Assembly: GCA_963070105.1 (NCBI GenBank)
Contig: OY718804.1
Span: 10,183,817-10,247,816 of the forward strand
Direction: 5' to 3'
Length of the DNA: 64,000 nt
Origin: Litomosoides sigmodontis
Taxonomy: Eukaryota > Nematoda > Chromadorea > Rhabditida > Onchocercidae
Positions within the stretch are counted from its first letter, which is position 1. Each line of letters opens with the position of its first letter. Positions 24,735 to 38,300 of this stretch are shown here, piece by piece. The notes under the pieces were generated by a model. It had not been told where the DNA came from and did not search any database. It saw nothing but the letters and a program-made list of their open reading frames with translations. The translations under genes were made by a program, and so were the position numbers.

Positions 24735-26465
24735 ATATTTCAGCATACTTATGAAAAGGCACGAGGTATCTTACCTACAATCATAAATTACCTTATTTAT
24801 ATGCACATTATTTCATAAGCATGAAATAACGAACATCTACACTCTTCAAATTCTTCTTGCTCACTTTTACTGTCGGCCATGAAACTGTGTTCGCTTTCAT
24901 AATTATAATATTTCAATGATTTTCCACATCTTCACTTTTTTAATGGTGCTTTTCTCCCAGTTGGTAGTTAAGCATTCTTTCATCTCTTTCAATATAAGTA
25001 TATTTCATTTGGCTGAAGTTTTATTTGTTATCTCTTTTAGAATCAACTCTAAATAATTCATGTACAGTTAGGTTATAACCAGACGTCACTTACATAACGA
25101 ACTTTCGAATTTAAAGTTGTGTTCAAACAAATAATTGGAGATAAGAATGTTGCCGAGAAAACTGGGGAGGTTTTACGAGTTATTCACTTTATGGATCATA
25201 TTATTTTTATTGGTAGCAATTAAATGCTTGCTAGCTGATATCCCATATAAAGCATCCAATTTTTGTTCTCAATTCTTTCTTCTTTAATACACAAATCATA
25301 TTAAATTCATGAGTTGGTTAATTGAGATAACTTAACTCCAAAAGATCAGTTATGATCTAATAAAGGATAGTATTCCCCTTTGCTGTGATATCGCATAACA
25401 TTGTAAAGTGCAGGCAGACTTTCGTTAGTTCTATCAATTGAACGCTGCTCAAGCATTTGTTGCTCCTACTTATTTGCGCTCTCTAGGTCCTCTGATGGTC
25501 CACCTCTCTCTAGTTTTGTCTAAACTGCTGTATCATTGAGCTCAGATGTACCCAATCAAGTGCCGAAGTACTTTTGAAGTTCTCTCACTTTCCAATTTTC
25601 TATTAAATTTAATTTAAACTTTTTTAATCGGTTAGAGAGTTGTAAAAAATTTCATTAACTCATATCTATACATAAAGCTTGGCAATTTATTTTAAGCTAC
25701 CGTTCTTTATACGAGTAGTAAAATACTATTTTTCACTTGTTCCTATTAATCCCATATAATCGCTTGAAGAATGCATCCTGCACATCCGTCATTTCCTCCA
25801 GAATACATAAACCCCAATAATTGTTAGGCCTGAATTCCTAAAACGTCATTGCAAAGCTATTTTTTTCTACGATTCAATACTAATAAGTGGTCATGGACGC
25901 AGTCTCATCCAATTTCATTAATTGTATTGTATAATGAAAATTACAGTAAAACTTGGAAATTGTCCTCCGCATTAATTAAATCCATCTACCTGCATCCTTT
26001 AATGTGGGTGCTGTCATAGCTCGCTGGGTAAGACGCATAAATTATTTTAAAATCCCGCTAGTCGTACGGTGTGACAAATGAAGTCGAGCGCTCTTGATTA
26101 TGTCATAAGTGATGAGCTGACAGTTGACACTGTTATTTCACTTCGAAAAGTGAAGCATGACCTTTTTAGTGTATAGTTATATTCTTACTCTTTGGAAAAT
26201 CTTTAAGGTATAGTAATATAATCTACAGGAAAAAACAATTGTTTCTAAAACCATTAACTTATGTATACAAGACAATGTAACCTACAGAAAATAAAACAAT
26301 CGCTTTAAAACCATTAACTTATGGATACAAGACAATATAATCGAAAAGTTGATTATTGGCGCATAGTTTACTTCAAAAACAAAACTATATACCATTTACA
26401 TGTCAAAAATATTAAATAACAAGTACATCGTTTTCAATTTCGAAGTGTGTTTCAACGTGCTCATG
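24735..26465. other. Convergent intergenic region between tpst and dmc1
   Basis: The stop codons of TPST (+) and DMC1 (-) face each other across about 1.7 kb. No exon was recognised. A small palindrome, TTATTTCAT/ATGAAATAA, lies near 24810-24830, and a 60-bp tandem duplication lies at 26221-26340. Confidence 0.6.
26221..26340. repeat. 60-bp tandem duplication
   Basis: Two adjacent copies at 26221-26280 and 26281-26340 share AAAACCATTAACTTATG, GATACAAGACAAT and the CTACAG starts. They have diverged at several positions. They lie just downstream of the dmc1 stop codon, probably in or near its 3-prime UTR. Confidence 0.85.
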
Positions 26466-28863
26466 TTACTCCTTCGCATCAGAGACACCAACCGTGGTAA
26501 TGGCAAAAGTGGCTTCATTTTCGGGTAAGTCTGGCGAGTCGTAAATTTTTGCAATTCTTGTTTCTCCTCGTCCCTAAGTTGTAAAAGAAATTTGTTTATA
26601 AAAGGATATCGTTACAAGTTATTGCTAGAGAAAAAAGTTTAAATGTGGAGACATTTGGAAGGTAATTCGCATCATATTGTTTTCAGAAAAGCATAAGCAA
26701 AAGAAGTTTCAACTAATGCAATAAAGGAGTCTAAATAACATGTTAAGATGAAGGAAAGTAAATTACGCCCATAGAAGATATCTTGATGAAGTAAGTCTGA
26801 AGTAGAAACGGTTACTCCGGAAATCAGAGAGGCTATCGAAATTGGTACCTTCTTAAGCATAATGCGAGTGGTAGACGCATGTGCCAGAATGTGTCCACCC
26901 ACTGGTTTTTTTGGGTCTGCCTGAAATGTCATTCCAGCACCAGGGTCTGCAGTCATCTGATTTGTAACAAAAACTGCAACATTGTACTCTTCTGCAATTT
27001 TCTGAAAAATTTGAACTCTTGGGATATGCATCTAATTACAAAAGGTTAAGTTGTGAAGCAAATTAGAATAGGGCAACTTCCTTAACCTGTAATCGTGACA
27101 ACATTTGCGCAAGCTTTTGCTGTCGTTCTGCAAGCTCACCTCTACCGCTATAATCGACTCGGAATAGTGCCATGATTGAATCAACAATTAATAGTTTGAA
27201 AGCACTCAGTTCCTGAATATGTAGAGTACTAAAAGTGTTTCCGTTTGAACTTTTCCCTTTTTCTCTTGGCTTTGTATGGCAGAAGTAAGTAAAGCACACA
27301 ACCGCTAAGCCAAAAGTTATTACGTAAAGAGTGCAAAGAGTTAGAAGTCACACCTCGTGAAATTTTGCAGCAACAAAATCTAGCAATTCCATCTGGTGAT
27401 CAGAAGTGTACGCCCGTGCATATAAAATATTGTCCAACATTACTTCCTCATCCATTTTAAAACGTTCGTTAATTTGTCGTAAACGATCGGGACTTAAAAA
27501 TTAAAAATTCCGTCGGTTGTATTGCAGAACAAAAGTTTTTAAGGCCAAACGTTTTGTGTTAGAAATGCATTGTAACTGACCGGAATGTGTTTTCCGTGTC
27601 GATGTAGATAACTTTTCCACCTTTGAAATTACTTGTCTCATGTGGTATCTGGCTCATCACTAGAAATATTCTTCTTTTAGAAATTAAAAAATGGTAACTT
27701 GTTTTCTACAAAAGATCTCGAATACGGCTCGCATTAATGAGAAAGTGCGGCTATAACAGTACTTAAATTTGTCAAAAGAATGCAATGTGTCAGCATCAAT
27801 CGCTGTAGATGTTGGCACTTTTAATTTTGGGCTATCTTCAAGCTATTTCACTTTCATATTTCGACGAAACAAAACACCAATCTCGGAGAAAATTGCTTTG
27901 TGCAGTTTGATATTGGATAGATCTGAAAGCAATTTGCAAAAGCAAAACACTACTGTTATCAATAAACGGAATACCACATAAAGTATGCGAGAGCTGCGTT
28001 TTGCCAGTGCGAAATTCGCCAAAAACTTCGGTTATGGCTTGACTTTCAATGCCGCCGCCCAGAAGTTTGTCTAGCTCTCGGCTTCCTGTACTGATGCGAT
28101 AACAAAGTTTCCGCCGTTCTCTTACCTCCAAAGCCGTTATAAAGCCATTGTTCTAAAACCCACGAATAGTAGTGTTTTCCATCGCTCATAAAGCAAGTAT
28201 GCATGCATTGCAGATTGCTTACTGATAATTTATAAGCGATTTCCTTGATTTTGTCGACTTTGGCTTCAGAAAGACCTTTGACATCACACAGCCGCTTCCT
28301 CGTAGTCATCATAACGCCTTTGATCGTGCAAATCCCAACCCCTAGCAGCTTCTTGATGTCGGCAACGTTCTACAAAAAAAGCAAATAGCTAAATTGTATT
28401 AAATCAAAAACTCAGTCAAAATTTAGATTAAATTTAGCAGTTAAATTTCTCAAGTTATTCACTTTAAGCTACAAAAAAAGTGAATTCATTTGTAGTGTTG
28501 CTTCCCGTTAAAAAAAAATGCAGTTACCTTTCATTTGACACTTCAGAACAACTGCTACGGTGAAGGACACCCAGCAGAAGAAGGTTAGCATGCAGAAAAA
28601 ATAAAAAGTAATTGTGCACAAGCATAACTAGGGGATTCAAAATTTTCGTGCGAAAACATACAATTCCATGACTTTGCAGCAATTCGACATCTTGATAGAA
28701 GTTCATCTGAAACACAATGAAATTTTATTAAACATATTGTGCACTAAATCCAGAAAAGCATATCTATTGCTTTGATGTATAATTGGAGTGAGAGAGAAAC
28801 CTCATAGTCATCCAGTTCAGTCTGATCATCCTGACGTGGAACAACCTGCTCCATCATTTGCAT
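26466..28863 (-). CDS. dmc1: Meiotic recombinase DMC1
   Basis: Exons in transcript order: 28863-28801, 28706-28662, 28369-28223, 28152-27975, 27659-27581, 27492-27354, 27212-27087, 27001-26849, 26573-26466 (345 aa; human DMC1 is 340). It is the meiosis-specific RecA/RAD51 strand-exchange enzyme. The helix-hairpin-helix N-domain reads [20 protein letters not shown]. Walker A is GEFRTGKT (130-137) and Walker B LLIVDS (224-229). DMC1 rather than RAD51 is shown by [11 protein letters not shown] and TQLSHTLC, where RAD51 has GGIETGSITE and TQICHTL. Other blocks are [52 protein letters not shown] and [13 protein letters not shown]. All exon joints keep frame. The first ATG lies just after a TTGTTTCAG acceptor. 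The neighbours are unrelated. Confidence 0.96.
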
Positions 28864-30707
28864 TTTGCCTAACTTGAATCTTTGAATTAAATTAACAGCT
28901 GAAACAAGCAAGACACGTTGGTAAGAGAACATTTAACAACATAATTGATGCCATATGACAATTTCGCCAAGCTTTCTCTCATAGCACACTACGACTAGGT
29001 GACCTGTGTGTCACGTAGTGTTTGAACGCTCACCTCATTCCCCCGCACGTATTCCACTTCACACCTGAACTGTTATCATATGAGATGGGAGAAGATTGCA
29101 CAAGCTGATATGTCACAAGAACAAGCAAAACAGTCAGCACGTTAACGCCTCAATCCTACGCTCTTGCACATCCCGCCAGATTGCACATTTCAAATCTTCT
29201 CGGACATTCTAACAGCGAATTTCAAATTTGCACGTAGGCGCTATCGTACGTCCGAAAATTTACTGAGAGAATTCAATTTAGTCCCATATAATGACGCGAA
29301 TCGTCTGATTATTAATTCTGTGCAAAACTTGCTGCACAATGAAAATGTAGAAATTTGAAATGACATCATCGGAACTCTATCGCTCATCCTTCCTTCCACA
29401 CTTTGATTTCACTTTCCCAGCATTGTCTTATCAAACTTATTCCTTTTCGTGCAAAACTAGTAATTGCAGGCTAGCAATGACCCTCCTTCCGTTGATGCAG
29501 TGGGAAAAGCCGCTTGGCCCTGTAGCGTTGCTTAATTTTGAAATCGCGCAGTATAAACTCAACTTGAAATCCTAAAGAATGTCTTCTATTTTAGATTTGT
29601 TTCCTTTTTTCTGCGCTAAATTTTTCGCCTACAGCGATGTATTACGAAGGGAAAAGCAGAAAGCAGAAATCTCAGCACTGAAACAATTTGCATTTCTGAT
29701 GAGCAATTCTTCTTCTCTGTGAAAATACATCTGCAAGTAGTCGTGCAAAGCTTTTGAAAAAAAAAAAAAGTGGCGCGCATCAAATTTCGATTCCCTCACC
29801 TCTTTTACCTAATAATTCCATTTCATTCACATTCTCTAGCGCAATTCAGCTTCGTTATCTTCACATCTCGAGCACTCATCTTTCGGTCCACCATTATCAT
29901 CCTCTCATATCCACTCATCCACCTAACTGACCATCCTAGAACAACCAAAAATTCGAGACACCTTTTTTCTGCCATCGAAATTCCAAGTATTCCTTCTCCA
30001 AGAAGTTACTGATTGCGCATTTTAGTGCTTGTAAAACAATGTTCTGAAATGCAACAGCACTTGTGGTGACTTGAGAACAGAGGTAAGTGTGCAGTGTGTT
30101 TCTTAAAAGTAATAAATTTTAGGAAAACCTCTGGATTGTTTAGGTGCATTACGGCAGTTAAAGTAAGTGAGTAGAGTAGACCACTGAAGGTAAGTATAAG
30201 TAGTAGCACATTTAGTGGAGAAGTTTGCAATGATATCCTGTCAGAGGTAATCCTGGTTGAAATAAAAGTTCTCAAGTTCAGTGCAACTTCTTGCTTGATG
30301 TTGATTGGAGAGGAAGTAAGCGACGCTTCCCTCAGTCTTAAGTTTTACCTTATATTCATGACGTGCACTGTTTTGCCGTGCCCCATTCACGGTGCGAGAA
30401 TCTTCAATAAAATGAACTTGCAGGTATTCTCGTCGCGTCTTCATCATTAATTTCTCTTAAAACCAACTCCCACGAGTTCTCTGGTTGGTCACTATAATCT
30501 ACGACTGACCGGGAAATGGTAATAAGCCCGTTTTCATTGCGGACTTAACTGATCTAAGCAGACGATGTGTGTCCAATGATTTGTAACACAGCACTTCGGA
30601 TCATCTCAGGTTACACTTCTCCTGCGGAATGACCTCCTCCCCTCCTGTGAAGCACCGTCGATGACCGCTCTACTCAATTTTCATTGTTAATACAAATCCC
30701 CTCCTCC

Positions 30708-30809
30708 CCTCTCTCTCTCTCTCTCTTTCTCTCTGTCTATTTTCCTAGCTTGGGCTGTTCATGGTATATAATGAAGAGAGAGACAAAGAAAGGGAGAGAG
30801 AGAGAGAGG
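30708..30809. repeat. Facing CT and GA tracts
   Basis: A CT-rich tract at 30708-30738 is followed 35 bp later by a GA-rich tract at 30773-30809 on the same strand. They are complementary and could pair as a long hairpin. The intervening sequence has no coding signal. Confidence 0.8.
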
Positions 30810-31814
30810 CTTGCTGGCATCGCGTTGCGTTTATCGACATTTTAGTTGTAAACATGTTTGTTGATAGTGACAGAAATCTCCTGGTATGACGTTACTTCAA
30901 GCTGAAATTTGGTGTCGAATTTCATTTGCAACAGGATGGGTACTGTTTCCGAGAGTTGACACGGATGCGGGAGGAAGGGTCGGTAATTCCGGTGGTTCAT
31001 TTATTGTTCCCTGCCCTGTAAGGTATCAGCAACTCACTCCATCACATAGTATAGGGGGAGGAGAGTCTCTCTACACCTGATTTTTATGCAGTTCTTTGAT
31101 TCCAGGATAATGTGACCTTTGATATGTGTGTCTCAAGACGAATTGGTGAAGGTGAAGCAGATCATCATGAGCTAATCGGAAGTTAAGGTAAGGGAATGCC
31201 TTCCGAAAACACATTACAATGGTTGATTGAAATTTCTGCAACAGAGAATGTACTTTCTTTGCACTCTCTTTGCAGATGCACAAATACTGATGGATATCGG
31301 GAAAAGGTCAACAAAAGTTTCTTTTAAAGTATTGCTTCACCTAAGTAATGTCTACTTCAGTGACACTTTCCACGCGTTCTTTGATTTGATTGAAGGCAAT
31401 GATCGTAGTTAATTCATGATGCTTTAATTGTCGATTAGTGATAATTCTATAGCTAGGTAGGTGCGCAGAGCAAAGGGTTTTAACCACTCGAATATTGATT
31501 TTGCAAAAATTATGACTTATATTTCAATGCTGTAAATAACACTACGTGGTCAGCATGAATCCTATATCACTTAATTAGGAATTTATGATAGAACAGCTGC
31601 CGTCACATCTCACTGAAGCTATAAAATAAGTTGTTGAAAAACTCTAAAATGGCAAAACTTGTTGAGTGATGAAATACCGATGTTTATTTCAGAGTGGTAT
31701 CCATCCGATAGAACAACGTGTGAAGGTGACGGACGACAAATCACGCAAAAATTTATGCGTCACAATAGTTTGAACATTGCTATTTGCCTGTGGGCACTGT
31801 ATTAGTGGACATTT

Positions 31815-31876
31815 TAAATTCTATTAGAATATCTATTAAATTCTATTATTAGAATATATATATTAGAATATCTATG
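31815..31876. repeat. AT-rich short tandem repeat
   Basis: The phrase TATTAGAATAT(C/A)TAT is repeated about three times with small insertions. It lies in non-coding sequence. Confidence 0.7.
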
Positions 31877-32866
31877 AGATTTGAGGCTCATCAGTTTGTC
31901 TCCCTTAAATTTTTTTTGAAGTTATTTCTTGTCAGTCGACAACGCTATGTTAAATAGTAAGGGATAGAATTTTTGTAGTAATAAAAACGAATAGGTCTTT
32001 TCGAACTTTGATTGTGTGTAGAGTTTTTTTTTGTTTAGAATTTTATTTAAATATTGCTCTAATTGTATTGTCTTGGTGCTCTTGTACCTTGTATACCTCC
32101 ATAGGTCGATCTTTTGAATATATTTAAATACCTCTCTCCCTCTGTATTCGCATGCTTAGCCGATTCAGCCAACATCTACCTCAATTTCTGGATTGCTTTG
32201 CCATCCAGAATGTACAGAAATATGCCTCTTCTACTTTATATTCTGATAAATATTTTCATTATTTAAAGTTTTTCAAGTTTTCGTTTTCCTGTTGGAAATT
32301 TATATATTCCCATTTACTAGTGAATTCTCAGCGGTGATGCAATGATAAGAGATTGATTAGGTATGATAAAAATTGATTGCGCTACTGTGTGCATGAGAGT
32401 GGTAGCTAAAAGGTCATTCACATTCGATCATCCTCTTCTAGGCAGTGATAATTTTTACAGATAGAGCTGACTGTTTGATGAGTGAATTCGGCAGATACAA
32501 ATCATTACTTTGAACTCGTTCAAGTATTTTCTTTGTCATTCAGCTATTGCAAAATTCCTTTAGATTGCGTAGCAATGAGTGATTAAGGGAAGAATTGATC
32601 ATATTTCATACAGGCAGGTTTCTTTTCAACGTTTGCAATCTCAGCAATAAAGGAAGGAAATGTCTAAAAGGACTGATTTTAGAAGTACATGCTTACTTCT
32701 ACGCTCGGATTTGGGACATTAGAAAGGCTGGGGATGAATGGATGAGGTAGGTATGGGAAATAGAAGGTGTATGCGGAGAGTGTATCAGTGATAAATAATT
32801 AATTCCATGTTAGTTTTATTGTGTTGTTGAACAATTGTCGTTGTTGTGTGGGATAATCGCTTCTGC

Positions 32867-34587
32867 TCAAAGAGTGCCTGCAGCTTTCATTGCCATACGT
32901 ACAGCCTTGCTAGCCGGTCGAAATATCTGAAATGTTTGAGAGATCCGATGATTCCCTCGAAAGAAGGTTGAATTTCCCAAGCCTTTCCAAAAGGTCAATT
33001 TGATCTGTGTACCTGGAAGGAGCAGTTCATATCTTCAGAAATGGACATCGTTCCACCAGCATTGTCAAACTGTCCACAGTAATGTGGTGCCGAGAAGATG
33101 GTAACGAGTCTTCGATTGGCGAAGAATTCATAGCCATCCTGTACTACTTGATGTGCTCGTGCAATTAGATCTAAGTCTAACTTCTGGCACATGTCTACAA
33201 CAACATCCTGTCCGAATGTGTATGATGCACCACGAGTATTCGCTTGCCAACCTTTTACCCATTGGTCTGGATCTGACCTGTAAGTATCGGGAATTGAAGT
33301 CGAATCAATCACATCGTTCACCGTCTCTGAATAATATAACAAAGAGTTTGTGATGGTAATCACCAAAGTAGGTCGATTTCCATGGATGGATTAGGTGGAT
33401 CAATCGGTCGTGGTAGGTTGCGCAACTGATCCAAGTTATTCAAATGCGGTGATAGACCACCGTGCATGCATAGAATTCGTCCACCAATGTAGCCACAAAG
33501 TGGCATCCAGTTGAATGTATCCTGTAAACGATTAATCTGCGCTTTCACACAACTTTTACTTGAAGGTGAAATTGTTGAGGATAGTGAGATCAATAGTGTA
33601 ACCTGAAAGGCATTCCATAAACGGGTGGAGTGATATCTGCGGTTGCACTCTTCGAAAAAGCCGTAAACACGATTAATTGCAGGCGTCTCGTGGTTTCCTG
33701 TAATCATTCAATTTGCTTGTTCTGATTGAAACGATCATTGATCACACATCTCAACTGTCATTCACATCACATCAAACTGTTTGCAACAAAAAAATGAAGT
33801 TGAAATGTTCTTTACTCAAATGAGAAGAGCCTGTTTTTTTTTTGTGCACTTTTTAAGATGGCAATACCTCTAAGCATGAAGAAGTTTTCGGGATATTTGA
33901 TTTTGTAGCAAAATTGAAGACATATCGTTTCAATGTTCTGTTTTCCACGATCGACGAAATCGCCCAAGAAGAGATAGTTAGCCTCTGGTGGAAAGCCGTG
34001 TCTGTCATAAATACGGAGCAAATCCGAGTACTGCAAATGGTGCAGCTGCGAAATATTTGCATTTTAAAGTTAGCAATGTCAGAATGGATCTTTCGAGGAA
34101 GAATTTATTCTAAAGTTAACGATGTTTATTTGTAAAGTTTCTGTGATTTGATGGATGAGATTGAGCTATGACGACGACGACGATGACGACGACGATGATG
34201 GACTCAGTACTTGGCCATGGATGTCACCACAAACAACGAGTGGTGGATCCACTTCGATGAGGCTACTTTGGCTGATGAATACTTCTTTCGCTTTTTGGCA
34301 CACCCGATGAAGCTCTTCCTCAGCAACCTATAACTTCTTTTACACTGCTCAATTAAGCTAACTTCAGTGGCCGTTGCATGATTAAAGATTTCGAAAGAGA
34401 CGCAAAAAGTACTCCTTTGATTGAGTGTATGACTCATCAGTATCTCTAAGCGCTTCGTCCTTCTTTTTTTGGCTTCCTATTAGATACAAGCCACCTCATC
34501 TCAACTTACCTGAGTTGTCAATCGTCCGCCAGCCATACCCACGTTTAACAAGCGACTAATCATATTGTCAACATCAAATGCTGCCAT
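32867..34587 (-). CDS. Divergent PP1-like serine/threonine phosphatase
   Basis: Exons in transcript order: 34587-34510, 34327-34211, 34045-33868, 33697-33603, 33521-33364, 33277-33013, 32926-32867 (316 aa). All metal and catalytic motifs of the PPP family are intact: GDIHGQ (60-65), GDFVDRG (93-99), GNHE (125-128), HGGLSP (from 176) and RAHQVV (249-254). The length, KIKYPENFF and DGYEFFA place it nearest to PP1 rather than PP2A or PP2B. It departs from canonical PP1 at normally invariant spots: NHETPAINR for [18 protein letters not shown] for SAPNYCGEF and FNWMP for FNCLP. It lacks PP1's long C-terminal tail. Nematodes carry many such PP1-like paralogues, several sperm-enriched, so a germline role is possible but not shown. 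The upstream intron 34046-34210 holds a GAC/GAT trinucleotide run. Confidence 0.92.
34165..34202. repeat. GAC/GAT trinucleotide repeat in an intron
   Basis: About ten GAC/GAT triplets inside the phosphatase intron 34046-34210. Because it is intronic it is not translated in the gene model. Confidence 0.85.
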
Positions 34588-35373
34588 TTTTGATAATAAA
34601 TAATTTTCTTTGCTAAAATTCGTTTCTGCGACTTTTTTTTTGACAGGAATTAAATTAAGTTGACGTCTTTTTTAAAATATAAGTCATTTGCAATCCTTCA
34701 CCTTCGGATACTAAGACGATGAAAGTTTGCAAATGAGTAGGTAGAAAATTGATCAATTATCAGCTACAATCAATTCTTAAAAATACTTTTTGATTATTAG
34801 TTTAATTCTAAAGTATTTTAATTCCAGTTGAGGGGTTTAGTTGAATTTCAAACTTAAAATTTCCAATTGAAATTCACTGAACCAACAAAGAAATGAAATA
34901 TAACTCGCTGGAAAGGTATAGGGAACCAAATTTCCATTGAAACATATTATTTTTAGCAGAAGAAATGTCAGATTTCTAAGTAGCATGGTTTATTCTACCT
35001 TCTTTTTTATTACCAAAGACACCAACCTCTTGCTAATAAGCGGCTAAAAATGAGACAAGGGCTGCTTACAGCCGCCGCTGCAACCCAACTGACCTGATCA
35101 AAAATGAATTGATAGTACGATTCCAGCTTCTATATAGCTTTTTTCATTAACGGAAAAAATCTCTGACCAATGTAATGTGCAATTATCCAAAGGAATAATT
35201 AAAATAAACTTTCCAATTGACCATGCTAATTTTCCACCTTATATATTTCAAAATTTTTTGAAAATAAGTTGAAATTTTGCATGTGTTGAAAATGGCGTCT
35301 TCTATAATATAAAATTTATCACAGATCCTTTTAATTCATAAAAATATGACCAAATTATACAATTAATTTTCTA
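34588..35373. other. Intergenic region between phosphatase and SLC26 genes
   Basis: A 786-bp AT-rich gap between the SLC26 stop codon and the phosphatase start, both genes on the minus strand. It serves as SLC26 3-prime flank and phosphatase promoter. It is longer than typical nematode operon spacing. Nothing else was recognised. Confidence 0.6.
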
Positions 35374-38300
35374 TCAAATTACGTCACTACTAGCACTGCG
35401 AGCAGCTTCTTCCACAGATGGATAAAAGGACGTTTTAGGCACCAAACAATAGAAATCGATACGATCCAATGTATCCAATATCGTTTCTGAAATAAAAATC
35501 AACTTCGAAAATTTTCATAAGTCAAATCAATTTTCAATTTTTAAATACGCTACGTAGCATTCATTGTATCGTATGCAATGTTGATCAATCTGAACATAAA
35601 TATCAAAATGGATGATAATATTAGACTGTTGAATATATACAAAGATGAGATAATTTGGCATTAGTTATTCCAAGTACTTTTCACGACCTCATAAATCAAT
35701 TGTTCGATTTTAAAATCCTAATGAATTTGCTTAAATATTTTACAAAAAATGCAAACCTGACATATTCGCGAACAGAATTGTTTTGTTCATTTCTTTTCCT
35801 TGTAAATAAACCTTTAAAAAATGTAGGTTAAATATTACGCAAAATTTCAAGATTCATTAGTAGAATTAACTTATCATTTTACAGTATATTTAATAAGCAA
35901 AGAAGAAACAGTCAATATTTGGTTGACAAATAAGTTCAAATTTTATTTGAAATCACTCTTTGATTCTAAGTTCTCCACCCCGGAAATACAGCACACATTA
36001 TTCTTAATGATAAAATAGCAAAATTTCAGAGTGAAAAATATTTCAAGAGTTGTGAACCTCTTTGATAGCTTCAACACCCATTGTATCGATATTTGATATG
36101 GCCCCACAATCAATGATTAGAGTTGACGGTGGCGCAATCTCATACGACGATTGTTGTTTACTATTAGTTGCCACTACCACCTCCTTTTGCAATAACTCTT
36201 CGCAGTTCCGTTCTCTCTCTGTCTTAGACAGTACTACTTCATCCTAAAACTTTTTTAATTGGTTAAAGAAAAAGAATAGATGAGATAGGTATTTTCGTTA
36301 AATACGTCCAAATGTTCGAACGTGCTATATTTCTAATCTCCAAGGTGAAAAGATGATACCATAATAGCTCTGCGAAGTTAAAGAACGAACTCCAATGACT
36401 CTTTCAAATGATTGAAAATTGTGATTGAGAAAAAAAGTTGTTCAATTAACTTAACAAACCGCTTGTTGTATAATAAGAGTTTCCCTAGCAACAACGATAA
36501 TAATGAAACCAATAAGCTCTATTATTACAAAAGCTTTTTCATATGCAAATCAACAATACTCTCCCATAATATTACCGAAAAGACTAACATTTTTTACATT
36601 TCGCAATTTGCAATCTTCGCTTGCATCGCCTAGCAAAATATCATTTACTTTATCGCAAAAAGTTGCAACATTGACAAACGTGAGCGATGCTTCGAAGCGA
36701 AGAATTCCAGTATTTTCATTTATCAATTTTAAACTGCGATAATAAATCAAAGGTTTGTAGATTTCACGATGTGCAGTCCTACCCATTAAGTATATATTAG
36801 GCCTAAAAAAACCGAACAATTAAACTGTAAGCAATTCCGAAACGCATAATTTACTACCCTCAACTATAAAATAAGTGAAACTACAAACCTCTGCTCTCTA
36901 AGGACCACAGAGATGAGTGTAAAAAGAACTGATATCGTAAGGCCCGTCATTACATCGAAGGATACTGTTGCTATACAGCTCACCAACCATACTGCCTAAA
37001 GAGTGAGTAACTGTAAATTCATTAGCAAAACTAAATTTGTTCGGATAGAGTGAGGCCTATTTTAAAGGAAAATGTGATAAGCACTTACGAAATCAAATTT
37101 TGAAATCCGCCACAATCTTGACAAATCACCGAATTGCATGAATAGACTTCTCAAACTTACAATCACAATACAAGCCAAAACGCACTGCAATTTAATTTAA
37201 GCTATGTAGTAAGTGATTGACGAATACGACGATTCTGCTAGTGAAGATTTAGCTCACATTTATGAGAGATGGCTGTGAAGAAGGAAAGATAATGCTAAGT
37301 TGGAACAGTTGGACCGGATCATAGATTAAATACCATTGATTATTTTGACACCAATAGATTCACAAAAGAGCAAGACGAAAGAAAAGTCGTAGAAGAATTT
37401 CGAAAAATGAATAAAAACAAACCATTGGGAGAGGTTCAAGAAGTGGTCCAGTAAAAGCAATAACAATTAGCAATAAAGCATTTGAGAATAAAATATTCAA
37501 CTGAAACAATTAATTCATAACACGAAGAGTGAAAGGATGAAGATACACTGAAGAGTGAAAGTGACCTGACCTGAGTGTTAGCGCCGGCTTGCTCACACAC
37601 AGCTGATCTTGAAAGCGAACCACCGGCAGGAAAAATTGGGAAGAAAGATGCTAATGTATGCATTAAGCCAACTGCGTATAAATCCTAAAATAATAACACT
37701 TTGATTCCCGCTTAAGCAAAGACGAGCGAAAGATGTGGAATACGAATTCTCCACTACACCTATCATTCCATCCGTACACACCTTACTTTACATTTTTTAA
37801 TGTTATTTTCTTCTCTGAATCTTCAACATGCTGGACCAAATAAGGAATGCCTCGTCCATTACAGTTATGTTTCGAATAGCGAATATATGCAATACCTGCG
37901 TCGGATCAATCTTATAACGTCTCTTTTTTGCCAGTAATTTAGCCATTGATATTACAAACATATATGAAATAATTGCTATTGCAAAGGCATCATTTAAAAG
38001 ATATGGTATTAAATCAAAATTCGGCAATGATGGTGTTGGAAATCTATAAAAATCAAAAAAAAAAATGAGAAACATTAGACTGAAAACTTTGGGGACAAAA
38101 TTCTATAAATTCGTTGATAAACGTGATTTATGATCAAATACACAGCCAGATATCAGATATCAATAAAAATAAAGCAAATTAAAATTTTATCAAATGCATA
38201 CCCTTGAGGGACATAGTCAACAATCTTTACTTCATAACTGTTTTTCAGATCCATAAACACCGAAAATATTGTCACCAAAATAATCTGCAAACACGCAATA

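Larger units (their letters stand above)
28864..32866. other. Gene-poor intergenic stretch
   Basis: This contains the dmc1 upstream region and the 3-prime flank of the phosphatase gene. Several plus-strand open frames between 29164 and 30012 are unremarkable in composition and lack splice-linked partners. Low-complexity content includes facing CT and GA tracts at 30708-30809 and AT-rich repeats at about 31820-31875. Confidence 0.5.

Noticed and set aside
26005..26085. tRNA-like A-box phrase (TAGCTCGCTGGGTAAGACG)
   Set aside because: No matching B-box (GGTTCGANNCC), no cloverleaf stems and no terminator T-run were found, so it is not called as a tRNA or SINE.
29164..30012. Three consecutive plus-strand frames of 64-80 residues
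   Set aside because: No splice linkage, signal peptide or family resemblance; not enough evidence for a gene.
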